Assembly: GCA_964352225.1 (NCBI GenBank)
Contig: CAYGRM010000157.1
Span: 1-14,684 of the forward strand
DNA length: 14,684 nt
From: CAJQQY01 sp964352225
Lineage (GTDB): Bacteria > Bacteroidota > Bacteroidia > Chitinophagales > Saprospiraceae
Direction: 5' to 3'
Shown: one piece after another, positions 5,405-13,329 of the stretch
Position numbering within the stretch: the first letter of the stretch is position 1
How the letters are laid out: each line of letters begins with the position of its first letter
Made by a program: the position numbers and the translations under genes
The notes under the pieces: model-generated
The model's database searches: none
What the model saw: the letters and a program-made list of their open reading frames with translations, nothing else
Told to the model about the DNA's origin: nothing

Positions 5405-8226
5405 ACAATCAACTTTTTTGTAACAATACCTTCCCGTGTCTGAATTTCGATAAAATAAATCCCACTCGCTAATCCTTTTGTAGAAAATTCTAAGTTGTTT
5501 CCTGTTTTAGTTTTCACATATTTCAACTCACCTGTTGTAGAAAAAATACGGACACGCTCAATGTCTATTTTTTGCGAAGCGATAAAAAATCCATCAACAG
5601 CAGGATTTGGAAAAACAGTAATCAACTCATTTAATTCTACAAAACTAAGACTCGTCGTTTCTCCAATTGGAGCAGTTGTCGTCATTCCTTGAACGATAAT
5701 TTCTTCTTGAGAAAAATTAATTAGGTGGTAATTGGTGATAGTAAAATCAGCCGTCACATCAGTCTTCGTTGTTCCTGTAAAATTATTGGAGTTGCCATTC
5801 CACAATAAAATATCATCTTCCAAGGTAATAATCAGTTCTCCAAAAAGTCCGTAGCCATCCATTTCCATTCCATCAATACGAGTGATCGCTGCATCAATTC
5901 TTCCAGGGTTAGGAAAATCAAATTGAATCGAAATCGCATCTGCATTTACATCACCTAACCAACAATTATCAAAATTAATATGAGCACTTCCAGGTACTAC
6001 AACTGAACTATCATACTCAATCGAAAATCCAATTCCATACAAGCCCATTACCACATTACTCACATCACCTAAAATAATATCCAAAGCAATCGTCTCTCCT
6101 TCAATCAAAGTATCAGGTTCAACATAAAATGGAGTAACAACAGTAAATCCATCAGTTGGAGGAAGGTCGGTAAATTGATTATCAATAGGATCACCAAAGT
6201 TATGCGTCAATCCGAAATTCTGTGTAATTGCCACCGTATCAGCAGCTTCGATAATTCCATTTCCATCGGCATCAATATGCTTATAATTTACATTGGAAGT
6301 AGGTGTACTTTGCGACCAGTCAACAGAAGGTTGACCGAACCAATCAAAAGAAGCATTCTCCCGAGTTGTCCCAACTGAATCATAAGCCAAACCGATATTC
6401 AATAAATCAAAATGATTGACGACTAAGTTAGTATCAGTATCTCCCGGCCACACACAATCATCATCAATAAACACATCAACATCAGCTGTAGCGGTACAGC
6501 CAAATTCATCCGTCATGAGCAAACTGTAAATGCCTGATTGAGAAGCGGATACATTATTTATAGTCGGATCCATTTCGTTTGATAAAAAACTATTCGGTCC
6601 AGACCATGCGAAAATAAGTCCTATGTTTCCATATAATTCTAAAGTGTCTCCTTCACAAAGTGGTGAGTTTGAAAAATTCAATAATCCAAAATCCAAATAG
6701 TTCTGAACAGTAACCGTTGGCCCTTCTCCACTAAAAATAACTGTTCCACCTCCATCAGTAATTGTCAAAAAGTAGGTCGTCGTTTCGGAAGGTGCAGCGA
6801 TTGGATTTGGGATGTTTGGATTATTTATACCTGTTGCTGGTGCCCATGTATAATTCCATCCTGAGGTAGGTGATTCATTTGACAATATAGCTGTTCCTCC
6901 CACACAAATTGTAGTATCATTTGAAAAGTCAAAACAAGAGTTTTGAATGACGGTATATTCAGGAGAGACAAGGCTACAGCCATTTACATCTGTAATAGTA
7001 AGGGTGTAAATACCTACACTTAAATTTGAAATATCTTCAGATGATTGTCCATCCGACCAGAGGTGAGCATAAGGTGGTGTTCCCCCTGTAGATGTAATAT
7101 CAATTGCACCATCATCAGTTGATATGCAAGAAATATTTGTAATTATTGCTGAAGTAATCTCTATTGGGTTTGGATTTGAAAAAGTAAGGTTTTCAACATT
7201 TTGACATCCATTATTTAAATCTGTAACAATTATTTGAAATGGCTCATCTGCTGGATCAATTTCACATGGCAATCCTGTTGTACAAACTTGATTGCCCATT
7301 GCATCGAAAATTTCTACGGAACAATTTACACATGGAGGTAACATATCAATCATCACCAACTCCCCTGGACAAACTAATGTAGTTGCACTTATATTGATAA
7401 CAGGAATACTCGTATCTTCAGTTACAATTACTTCATCCGAAGCGGTGCATCCATTACTTACATCTGTTACTATTAAGGTATAAATTCCAGGTTGAGAAAC
7501 TTCTGGATTTAATGTAAGACTAATCGGATTTAAATTGGGGCCAAACCATTCGTAAGCAAAATTACTTCCGCTGGAAGAGTTAGTTCCACCGAGAGTCACG
7601 GAAATAGTATTACAATTCAAAACTTGATCGGGGCCAGCATCTGCAATTGGGGGAGTAATATTTTCAATCACTTCCACCGTCGTTTCGGCAGAACATCCAT
7701 TCACAGTTTCCGAAACATTCAAAGTATAAGATCCTGCTGCACTCACATCCAAAGTAGGATTAAATCCAAGTATATTAAAATTCGCATCTCGCCATTCATA
7801 AACAATATTAGCTCCTATGCTTGATAGTCCACCATCTATCGTCACAATGGAATTGACACAGTTAATATTATCAGGTGGAAGTATTGTACAAACGGGGATT
7901 TCTGATATCGAAACATAATTAGTTTTACATTCCGTATCGCTGTCATTAGCAATATTAGTTACAGTCAAACAAACCGTATAATTTCCTGCAAGAAGATAGG
8001 TATGAGTTGGAGAAGAAATAGGTGAAGTCTGTAAATCACCAAAATCCCAATTCCAGTTAGTAATCACACCTCCTGATGAAGTAGATTGATCCAGAAAAGA
8101 AACATTGACTGGAGATGAAATCCCTCCACAATTATCAAAAGGTAGTGAAGTAAATTCAGCTGTAATTTGTGCCTGCAAATTTCCTATAAATAAAACCAAC
8201 GAGATAAGGAGAGGTAGCTTTTTCAT
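5398..8226 (-). CDS. Large secreted multidomain protein with PKD, SprB-like, dockerin-like, cohesin-like and T9SS sorting domains
   Basis: This 942-residue protein has a signal peptide (MKKLPLLISLVLFIGNLQA, cleavage after residue 19). A PKD domain follows at about 22-110 (WNWDFGD, with THTYLLAGNYTVCLTVTN), then two or three Ig-like stretches at 110-345 with repeated YTL-VT-VSNGCTA patterns. An SprB-type repeat lies at about 355-420 (DGAIDITSTGGTPPYAHLWS, NLSVGIYTLTITDVNGC). A split dockerin-like region spans 592-665, with PGDTDTN-VVNHFDLLNIG and a canonical calcium loop DADGNGIIEAAD. A cohesin-like beta domain occupies about 697-805. From 869 comes the type A T9SS sorting domain (VFPNPAVDGFF, then GLASGIYFIEIQT, ending KKLIVQ). 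It is expected to cross the outer membrane through T9SS and stay at the surface or be released. The ligand is unknown; such proteins act in adhesion or glycan binding. It converges on metK and shares its terminator. Confidence 0.92.
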   Translation of the reverse strand: MKKLPLLISLVLFIGNLQAQITAEFTSLPFDNCGGISSPVNVSFLDQSTSSGGVITNWNWDFGDLQTSPISSPTHTYLLAGNYTVCLTVTNIANDSDTECKTNYVSISEIPVCTILPPDNINCVNSIVTIDGGLSSIGANIVYEWRDANFNILGFNPTLDVSAAGSYTLNVSETVNGCSAETTVEVIENITPPIADAGPDQVLNCNTISVTLGGTNSSSGSNFAYEWFGPNLNPISLTLNPEVSQPGIYTLIVTDVSNGCTASDEVIVTEDTSIPVINISATTLVCPGELVMIDMLPPCVNCSVEIFDAMGNQVCTTGLPCEIDPADEPFQIIVTDLNNGCQNVENLTFSNPNPIEITSAIITNISCISTDDGAIDITSTGGTPPYAHLWSDGQSSEDISNLSVGIYTLTITDVNGCSLVSPEYTVIQNSCFDFSNDTTICVGGTAILSNESPTSGWNYTWAPATGINNPNIPNPIAAPSETTTYFLTITDGGGTVIFSGEGPTVTVQNYLDFGLLNFSNSPLCEGDTLELYGNIGLIFAWSGPNSFLSNEMDPTINNVSASQSGIYSLLMTDEFGCTATADVDVFIDDDCVWPGDTDTNLVVNHFDLLNIGLAYDSVGTTRENASFDWFGQPSVDWSQSTPTSNVNYKHIDADGNGIIEAADTVAITQNFGLTHNFGDPIDNQFTDLPPTDGFTVVTPFYVEPDTLIEGETIALDIILGDVSNVVMGLYGIGFSIEYDSSVVVPGSAHINFDNCWLGDVNADAISIQFDFPNPGRIDAAITRIDGMEMDGYGLFGELIITLEDDILLWNGNSNNFTGTTKTDVTADFTITNYHLINFSQEEIIVQGMTTTAPIGETTSLSFVELNELITVFPNPAVDGFFIASQKIDIERVRIFSTTGELKYVKTKTGNNLEFSTKGLASGIYFIEIQTREGIVTKKLIVQ

Positions 8227-8270
8227 ATATTATTTTGTTTAAAATATAAAGTTGTTCATGTCCCACATTA

Positions 8271-8278
8271 CAAATGTA
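8271..8278 (-). promoter_or_regulatory. Candidate -7 element of the T9SS protein gene
   Basis: The reverse strand reads TACATTTG, a full match to TAnnTTTG, 45 bp upstream of the ATG at 8226. No clear -33 TTTG is seen at the right distance. The rest of the 242-bp divergent gap (8227-8468) is extremely AT-rich. I see only a 9-nt direct repeat ATTTATAGA (8316-8324 and 8392-8400) and no obvious promoter for the + gene. Confidence 0.4.
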
Positions 8279-8468
8279 ATTCCTTCCGTGGCGAATAAAA
8301 AGTACATTTTTAAGCATTTATAGATTTTAAAATAGAGAAGTTTAGTGTTAAAGTATTATAAATATTAGGTTTTAAATGTTTTTAATTAAAGATTTATAGA
8401 AAATAATAATTCAGTTAAATTCCATTTTTAGAATAAAAAATGACTTTTCTGCAGTTTAATTTTCTTTT

Positions 8469-9353
8469 ATGAAAAATACAAAACTAATCACCCTGCTCAA
8501 AAAACTGTCTCCGACAGAGTTGCGAAAATTTCAAGAGTACGTTATGTCGCCTTTTTTTAATAAAAATAAAAAGGTGCAAAAGCTTGTAAATATAATGTTA
8601 GCAAATGCGCCAGACTTCGATTCGGAGGCTTTAGAAAAAAGAAAGATTTTTGAAAAGATATATATGAACCAACCATATAATGAGTTAAAGATCAATAATA
8701 TCATTTCTGATTTACTGCAATTATTATATGGTTTTTTGGCTCAAAAGCATTTTGCGCAACAACCACTTTTACAAAAAAAATATGTGCTCAAAGAACTATT
8801 TCAAAAAGATGCGCCACATTATTTTGAGAAAAATATTAGAAGATATCGGCAATTGGAATCCAAAAATGACGAACGTAGTTTTGATTATTTTTTAGAGAAA
8901 AAAGATTTCTATAGCCAACTTGATCAATTCGTCCAAACCAAAATAAAACGTCAGTACGACGAAAATCTTCAACTCGAAAGTGACTCACTCGACCTGAGTT
9001 ATTTTATCAATAAGTTGCATATAGCCTGCAATATGATTTCTCGAAACATTGTCATCAATGCTAATTATCATTGCGACTTCCTCGATGAGATTTTGGATTT
9101 TTGCAAAAAAAATAAACACTTTGAAAATCATCCTGCCCTTCAAGTGTATTTTAAAACGATCCAAATGCTCGAAGGAAAAGGGGAGGAGTCTTTCTATTTT
9201 GATTTGAAAAAATCCTTGGTTGAACATTATCGAATTTTTCCTAAAGAAGAATTATTCACCCTCTACAATTACGCCTTGAATTTTTGCATCAAAAAAATCA
9301 ATAGCGGGCAAGATGCATTTTATCAAGAGATTCTTGAACTCTATAAAGACTAG
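8469..9353 (+). CDS. Helical protein of unknown function, N-terminal part of a gene split by an in-frame TAG
   Basis: This 294-residue reading frame starts MKNTKLITLLKKLSPTELRKF and is almost wholly alpha-helical, rich in Leu, Lys, Phe and Tyr, without signal peptide or membrane segment. The opening, LLKKLSPTELRKFQEYVMSPFFNKN, is of a kind I associate with conserved Saprospiraceae proteins of unknown role. It stops at TAG (9351-9353) right after ELYKD, yet the same frame continues without further stop to 9896, and the second part reads as the natural continuation. As written it is a truncated product lacking the C-terminal 180 residues. The stop may be a real nonsense mutation, a sequencing error, or a readthrough site. 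Divergent from the T9SS gene; no functional partner is evident. Confidence 0.75.
   Translation: MKNTKLITLLKKLSPTELRKFQEYVMSPFFNKNKKVQKLVNIMLANAPDFDSEALEKRKIFEKIYMNQPYNELKINNIISDLLQLLYGFLAQKHFAQQPLLQKKYVLKELFQKDAPHYFEKNIRRYRQLESKNDERSFDYFLEKKDFYSQLDQFVQTKIKRQYDENLQLESDSLDLSYFINKLHIACNMISRNIVINANYHCDFLDEILDFCKKNKHFENHPALQVYFKTIQMLEGKGEESFYFDLKKSLVEHYRIFPKEELFTLYNYALNFCIKKINSGQDAFYQEILELYKD
9351..9353 (+). other. In-frame TAG interrupting a 475-codon reading frame
   Basis: Codon 295 of the frame opened at 8469 is TAG. The sequence reads ELYKD-stop-LDRKIIFHDGHLSQSPF and continues in the same frame through NNIVTTGIRLKEFEW to the stop at 9894-9896. A single C-to-T change from CAG (Gln), or one substitution from another codon, would explain it. 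TAG is a normal terminator elsewhere in this window (rpmF, ridA, the FAH gene), so code reassignment is unlikely. Confidence 0.85.
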
Positions 9354-9413
9354 CTAGATCGGAAAATAATTTTCCATGATGGACACCTATCCCAATCGCC
9401 TTTCAACAATATA

Positions 9414-9896
9414 GTGACCACCGGCATCCGACTCAAAGAATTTGAATGGACGGAAAATTTCATTTATGAATACCAAAATACCCTGGTTGCGAATGAGCGT
9501 AACAATGCTCTTGCATATAATTTGGCAACATTGTTTCATGCGAAAGGCGATTTCCGAGATACCTTATTTCAATTACAAGGGGTAGAATTTACGGACACTA
9601 ATTATCACCTTGGCGCAAAGATTTTACAATTGAAAAGTTATTATGAACTGAACGAAGAAGAGGCCTTCTTTGCCTTAGTGGAGGCATTTAAAAAATACAT
9701 TTTACGCAGCAAAGACCTGAGTGATTATCGAAAAAAGGCGAATGCCAATTTTTTAAAATTAGCTAAAAAGATTTTTCAAATAAAAGGAAGGAATGGAAAA
9801 ACGGTAGAACAAAAAAGAAAAAAAGTAAAGGAAGACTTGAAGAACTTAGAACCCATCGCCAATAAAAGTTGGCTGGAATTAACGGTTAGAGAATAA
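9414..9896 (+). CDS. C-terminal part of the split helical protein (TPR-like)
   Basis: This part is open in the same frame as the upstream fragment from 9354 onward; a GTG at 9414 is the first conventional restart codon and would give 160 residues. Nothing supports independent initiation there: no promoter, and the 20 codons before it (LDRKIIFHDGHLSQSPFNNI) read as protein. Helical pairs such as NNALAYNLATLFHAKGDFRD and AKILQLKSYYELNEEEAFFA resemble tetratricopeptide units, with a basic C-terminal helix (KGRNGKTVEQKRKKVKEDL). It therefore probably forms the back half of a TPR-like scaffold. It ends 1 bp before a perfect 14-bp hairpin. Best treated as one broken or recoded gene with 8469-9353. 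Confidence 0.65.
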   Translation: MTTGIRLKEFEWTENFIYEYQNTLVANERNNALAYNLATLFHAKGDFRDTLFQLQGVEFTDTNYHLGAKILQLKSYYELNEEEAFFALVEAFKKYILRSKDLSDYRKKANANFLKLAKKIFQIKGRNGKTVEQKRKKVKEDLKNLEPIANKSWLELTVRE

Positions 9897-9897
9897 C

Positions 9898-9933
9898 GGT
9901 GAATTGTTAACTGTGAACGGTTAACAATTCACC
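9898..9933. terminator. Perfect hairpin between convergent genes
   Basis: GGTGAATTGTTAAC at 9898-9911 is exactly inverse to 9920-9933, with loop TGTGAACG. It starts 1 bp after the + stop and ends 8 bp before the - stop, so it can serve both transcripts. There is no U-run. The left arm plus loop also contains a tandem pair, GTGAATTGTTAAC then GTGAACGGTTAAC, as in the other palindromic gaps of this window, so it may be a repeat element used as a terminator. Confidence 0.65.
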
Positions 9934-9941
9934 CTTGATAA

Positions 9942-10766
9942 TTATTCACTACCCGTTTTTCGGATATAAATATCTCCATTATAATTTTCTAAAGTAATCT
10001 CTGCACCACCGCCGTTAACTTTTCCGACTACCCATTTTCCGAGTTGGATTTTATAACTTTTGTTACCTTGTTTTTTTTCAATTTTTTGTTTTTCCATCGT
10101 CATGTCGAAGCCTGTATATACATCGCCTTGCTTGTTGCTAATTTTAAATGTAGCCTTAATATCAGCAGGAAAAGTTAAATCCAAACCATCATTATAATTG
10201 GTAAATGCCATGGGTTCACCATCCGAAATTTTATCGAAAGTTATAGTAATCTTCCCATTGTAAGTATCGGCAATTACGGCTCCTGAAATATTAGTTGCGG
10301 TGATCGAACCATTATAAGAAGATAATTCTAAAGCTCCGATAATATTATCTATATCTAAGTCCCCATCATTGTAGGATTCTATTTTTAAGTCAATTGTTTT
10401 TGGGACTTCGATCTCAAGAATTAGACCTTGATTCCAAGAGCTAGATTCTACTTTTACTCGATTGTTAGATTCTGATATTTCTAAGTCAATGGATGCATTA
10501 GTAATTTTTTTCAAGCCATTTTTAGATTTTTCTAATTTATTCTTTTGCTTTTTTTCCATGGAGGCATAGCGTACTAAAATATCTTTTCGTTCGGTTCCCT
10601 TGAGGGTAATTGGCCCTTTATTAATATCTACATTAAGGAATGCTTTTGCCTCAGGATTACTGAGAGGAATAGTTATTTCTTCAAAGTCTTGCGCAAAAGT
10701 TGTTGTTGCGATTGAAAGAAATAACGCTGTCGCTAATGTAATTACAAAAATATTTATACATTTCAT
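9942..10766 (-). CDS. DUF4097 family beta-strand repeat protein, second of a tandem pair
   Basis: This 274-residue protein has a signal peptide (MKCINIFVITLATALFLSIA with cleavage after A25, TTTFA-Q). The mature part shows the DUF4097 pattern of short strands with YNG or YND turns: KIESYNDGDLDI, LELSSYNGSITA, VIADTYNGKITI, and at the end ITLENYNGDIYI. Such proteins are predicted to fold as right-handed beta-helix-like stacks in the periplasm or at the outer membrane. Biochemical function is unknown. It lies 59 bp after a second DUF4097 gene on the same strand and shares its repeat logic, so it is probably a duplicate and cotranscribed. The operon upstream encodes a hydrolase, a HEAT-repeat membrane protein and an ECF sigma factor, the usual setting of this family in Bacteroidota, where a link to envelope sensing is inferred. 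Confidence 0.85.
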   Translation of the reverse strand: MKCINIFVITLATALFLSIATTTFAQDFEEITIPLSNPEAKAFLNVDINKGPITLKGTERKDILVRYASMEKKQKNKLEKSKNGLKKITNASIDLEISESNNRVKVESSSWNQGLILEIEVPKTIDLKIESYNDGDLDIDNIIGALELSSYNGSITATNISGAVIADTYNGKITITFDKISDGEPMAFTNYNDGLDLTFPADIKATFKISNKQGDVYTGFDMTMEKQKIEKKQGNKSYKIQLGKWVVGKVNGGGAEITLENYNGDIYIRKTGSE

Positions 10767-10825
10767 TTTTATGATTTTTAAAATTAATTATTTGATTGTC
10801 AGTCGATTATATAGATTGTTGTCTG

Positions 10826-11695
10826 TTATAACTCTTTGACGTAAACATTTCCATTGAAGGTTTCGAAATCTAAAAGAACCTTTCCTGTTCCAATTTTCAG
10901 ATTAGATTTTCCACCTACTTTATATTTGATACCTTTTCCTTTTGCCTTTTTTTGAACTAAGGTTGGCATCACTTCCACGTTATCGAAGTCTGTGAAAAAG
11001 TCGCCATTGAATGACTCAAAAGTAAGTTTGGCTGAGAGTCCTTTTTGGAAGTAAGCATTGATGTCACCATTCAAAGAATAGTATTTAGAATCCTTTTCAG
11101 GGTTTTTGGAATACTCAATATCGACGTCACCGTTGATCGTGTGAGCATAAGTTTTATCAGCAATTTTTTTCAGCGAAATATTTCCATTAATATTATGTGC
11201 TTTGACTTCGCCGGCAACATTTTGGACGACTACATCGCCATCATTGACGGTTGAAACATCAATATTTAAATCATAAGGAATTTTGATTTTTATGTCAAAA
11301 TTAAAATGAATTCCGCTTCCCCAATTGCAGTTGTTTTTCCAAGTTCGCCAGTTCCAACTATCGTCATCTGATTTTTCATATCGGACATCAGAGCAAGGTG
11401 TCTTGGTATAAACGATAATTCCATTATCCTCTTCGTGAATGCCTAGTTCAACCTCTTTTTTTCCTTGCTCTAATTTGCTTTGAGTTTTTCCAGAAATTGT
11501 TTTTTTGACTTCCAATAAAATCGTTTTTCCGCTGTAACCTTCGACGGTAATATGTCCATTTACATTGTTAACTGTGAGCAAATTATTAGCATTGGTTTTG
11601 GAAAATTGCAACTCTTTTTTGATGACTTCAACATGCTCTTGAGCAAAAGTTGAGCAACTGTATAACAGTATAATTACAAGATATAAATTCTTCAT
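10826..11695 (-). CDS. DUF4097 family beta-strand repeat protein, first of a tandem pair
   Basis: This 289-residue protein has an N-terminal signal peptide (MKNLYLVIILLYSCSTFA, likely cleavage after A18 before QEH). C14 in LYSC is not a standard lipobox, so ordinary cleavage is favoured. The mature chain contains the DUF4097 ladder: TVNNVNGHITV, TVNDGDVVVQNVAG, HNINGNISL, HTINGDVDI, YYSLNGDINA, FESFNGDFFT and a terminal FETFNGNVYV. Repeated NG/ND turns between five-residue strands suggest a stacked beta solenoid. An insertion around 100-125 (CSDVRYEKSDDDSWNWRTWK, then NNCNWGSG) with two cysteines could form a disulfide. It is paralogous to the gene 59 bp downstream. A hairpin with a U-run lies between it and the upstream hydrolase gene, so its expression may be attenuated or separately promoted. 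Confidence 0.85.
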   Translation of the reverse strand: MKNLYLVIILLYSCSTFAQEHVEVIKKELQFSKTNANNLLTVNNVNGHITVEGYSGKTILLEVKKTISGKTQSKLEQGKKEVELGIHEEDNGIIVYTKTPCSDVRYEKSDDDSWNWRTWKNNCNWGSGIHFNFDIKIKIPYDLNIDVSTVNDGDVVVQNVAGEVKAHNINGNISLKKIADKTYAHTINGDVDIEYSKNPEKDSKYYSLNGDINAYFQKGLSAKLTFESFNGDFFTDFDNVEVMPTLVQKKAKGKGIKYKVGGKSNLKIGTGKVLLDFETFNGNVYVKEL

Positions 11696-11716
11696 GTTTT
11701 GATTTTTTTAATCGTT

Positions 11717-11776
11717 AAAAAAAAATCGGTGGAAGTTCTATTTTGCTTTGCTTAACGATTGACAAGTCGTCCACCG
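11717..11776 (-). terminator. Hairpin plus U-run after the hydrolase gene; terminator or attenuator
   Basis: On the reverse strand CGGTGGA (11776-11770) pairs with TCCACCG (11733-11727), a 36-nt loop lies between, and A then nine T follow (11725-11717). This looks like a terminator for the hydrolase gene or an attenuator before the DUF4097 pair. A second inverse pair, AATCGTTAA at 11710-11718 and TTAACGATT at 11752-11760, interleaves with it and overlaps the U-run. The two structures would compete, as terminator and antiterminator do. Confidence 0.45.
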
Positions 11777-11822
11777 TCTTTCGTCTATCATTAAGTTCAG
11801 CAATTGGTTTTTGAAATATTTT

Positions 11823-13304
11823 TTATTCAGTTTTAAATTTTATCGCTTTTATTTCTTCCATACAAGCTGGATTTGGTTTTACACTTGGGTTATTGAAAAA
11901 ATCATTTGCTGCTTGCATCGCACATTGATTACTCCAGTTTGTGGTTAGTGTATGTTTCCATCCTTTAAAAATAAGATGAAAGCTATTGGTTAAATTATCG
12001 TTCATTTTATTGGCCCAATTAGAAGGCGTTACTTCATCATATTCACCACTCATCAATAATATCGGTACATCACTTTTGATGGGTTGGTTTTCGATAGTTG
12101 ATACTTTTTTGACTCCCCAAGCATCACAAATATTAGCCTCAAATGTAGCAGGTGATAAACCTTTAATTTCTGGATATCGATAAGTTTCTTTTTTAATAAT
12201 TTCTTTGGAGTTAAATGGATGCTCTTCGGCACACCAAACTGAAAGTCGCATTCCAATGCCAGCACCATTTCTAGGTTCGTCAAAAAGATAAGACAATTGT
12301 TTTTTCACAGAAGTGAAATCATTATTTAAAAGTTTGTTTATTTCAAATGGAATATTAGGTACATCACCAGTTGAGGCAGAAGTGAATACATTAATTAAAT
12401 CTTTGCCTTTTAGGTAGAAAATTTCTGTTTTATCATTTATTGGGTTAACCACATCGACCGCTAATGGATGAGCTGTTTTATCTTTTAGAAAATCGAAAAA
12501 ACGCTGCTTTAAATTTGGATAAGCGAGATTACAATCTTCGTCATTTTCGCAGTCGATTAGTAAGTCTTCCAACGTTTTTAATAAATTCCCTGCGCTTTCC
12601 TCATCGTAGCTCACTTCCAATGGCAAAGGCGAATCCATCACCACACTTCTTATTCCACTTGGATAATCTCTAAGCAGAACTTGGGCAATCTTAGTGCTAT
12701 AAGAAATAGTCAGTAAATTATATTCTTTAATACCTAACACATTTACCAAGTCATTTATATCTGCCGCAATTTCGTTAGTGGTATATCCATCTAAGTCAAT
12801 ACCTTTTTTTGTCAATCTATCCCTACATGATTTTGCAGCTTCAGTAAAAAGACTATCATTTAAGTTGGTATTGAAATTGGGAAGGTTAGATTGATGCACC
12901 GCTCTTGACCATTCTGGACAATCTAAGTGTGGTTCAGCATAATAATTTCCACGCTGTTCAATGAGTATAAAGTCTCTGTCATCCAAATATTTGTAATATT
13001 TCATATACTGTGCAGAAGGCATAGTCGTAGAACCTGGACCACCGACAGTATAAATTATCGGGTCAGCTTTTGGATTTTTGCTTCTACTTTTAAAAATATA
13101 AATTGGAACTTTTATCGTTTGGCTATTCGGGTTTTTTCTATTTTCCAAAACTTTCAAATACCCAAAAGTATATTCTTGTTGTGCTGAAATTTTGTGAGTT
13201 GTTTCTTTTGACTTTTCAAAAGAGGGAACAAAATTTTCACTATGTTGACAGAAGCAAATATTTGATAGTGATATCCAAATTATGATGAGAATTGATTTTT
13301 TCAT
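11823..13304 (-). CDS. Secreted alpha/beta hydrolase, TAP-like peptidase family
   Basis: This 493-residue protein has a signal peptide ending near FC-Q at residue 19. It has the tripeptidyl-aminopeptidase (TAP/SCO7095-like) layout. The oxyanion segment YTVGGPGSTTMPS is followed by DFILIEQRG, the nucleophile strand NLLTISYSTKIAQ with Ser201, an inserted helical cap, and the TAP-like C-terminal part with Asp423 in MSGEYDEVTPSNWA and His451 in FKGWKHTL. The triad Ser-Asp-His is complete, but the nucleophile elbow is TISYS instead of GxSxG, which would crowd the turn and may change activity. Family members release N-terminal residues from peptides or hydrolyse esters outside the cytoplasm. The gene starts 25 bp after the HEAT-repeat gene, so it is in that operon; its substrate is unknown. 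Confidence 0.88.
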   Translation of the reverse strand: MKKSILIIIWISLSNICFCQHSENFVPSFEKSKETTHKISAQQEYTFGYLKVLENRKNPNSQTIKVPIYIFKSRSKNPKADPIIYTVGGPGSTTMPSAQYMKYYKYLDDRDFILIEQRGNYYAEPHLDCPEWSRAVHQSNLPNFNTNLNDSLFTEAAKSCRDRLTKKGIDLDGYTTNEIAADINDLVNVLGIKEYNLLTISYSTKIAQVLLRDYPSGIRSVVMDSPLPLEVSYDEESAGNLLKTLEDLLIDCENDEDCNLAYPNLKQRFFDFLKDKTAHPLAVDVVNPINDKTEIFYLKGKDLINVFTSASTGDVPNIPFEINKLLNNDFTSVKKQLSYLFDEPRNGAGIGMRLSVWCAEEHPFNSKEIIKKETYRYPEIKGLSPATFEANICDAWGVKKVSTIENQPIKSDVPILLMSGEYDEVTPSNWANKMNDNLTNSFHLIFKGWKHTLTTNWSNQCAMQAANDFFNNPSVKPNPACMEEIKAIKFKTE

Positions 13305-13329
13305 TCTTTGTAATTTCCCGAAAACGTTT

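Noticed and set aside
8227..8468. Direct repeat ATTTATAGA as an operator pair
   Set aside because: Nine bases of A and T with one G in a very AT-rich gap is likely by chance.
9351..9353. TAG reassigned to an amino acid in this organism
   Set aside because: rpmF, ridA, the FAH gene and the T9SS protein gene all end in TAG at their expected C-termini, so TAG is a working stop.
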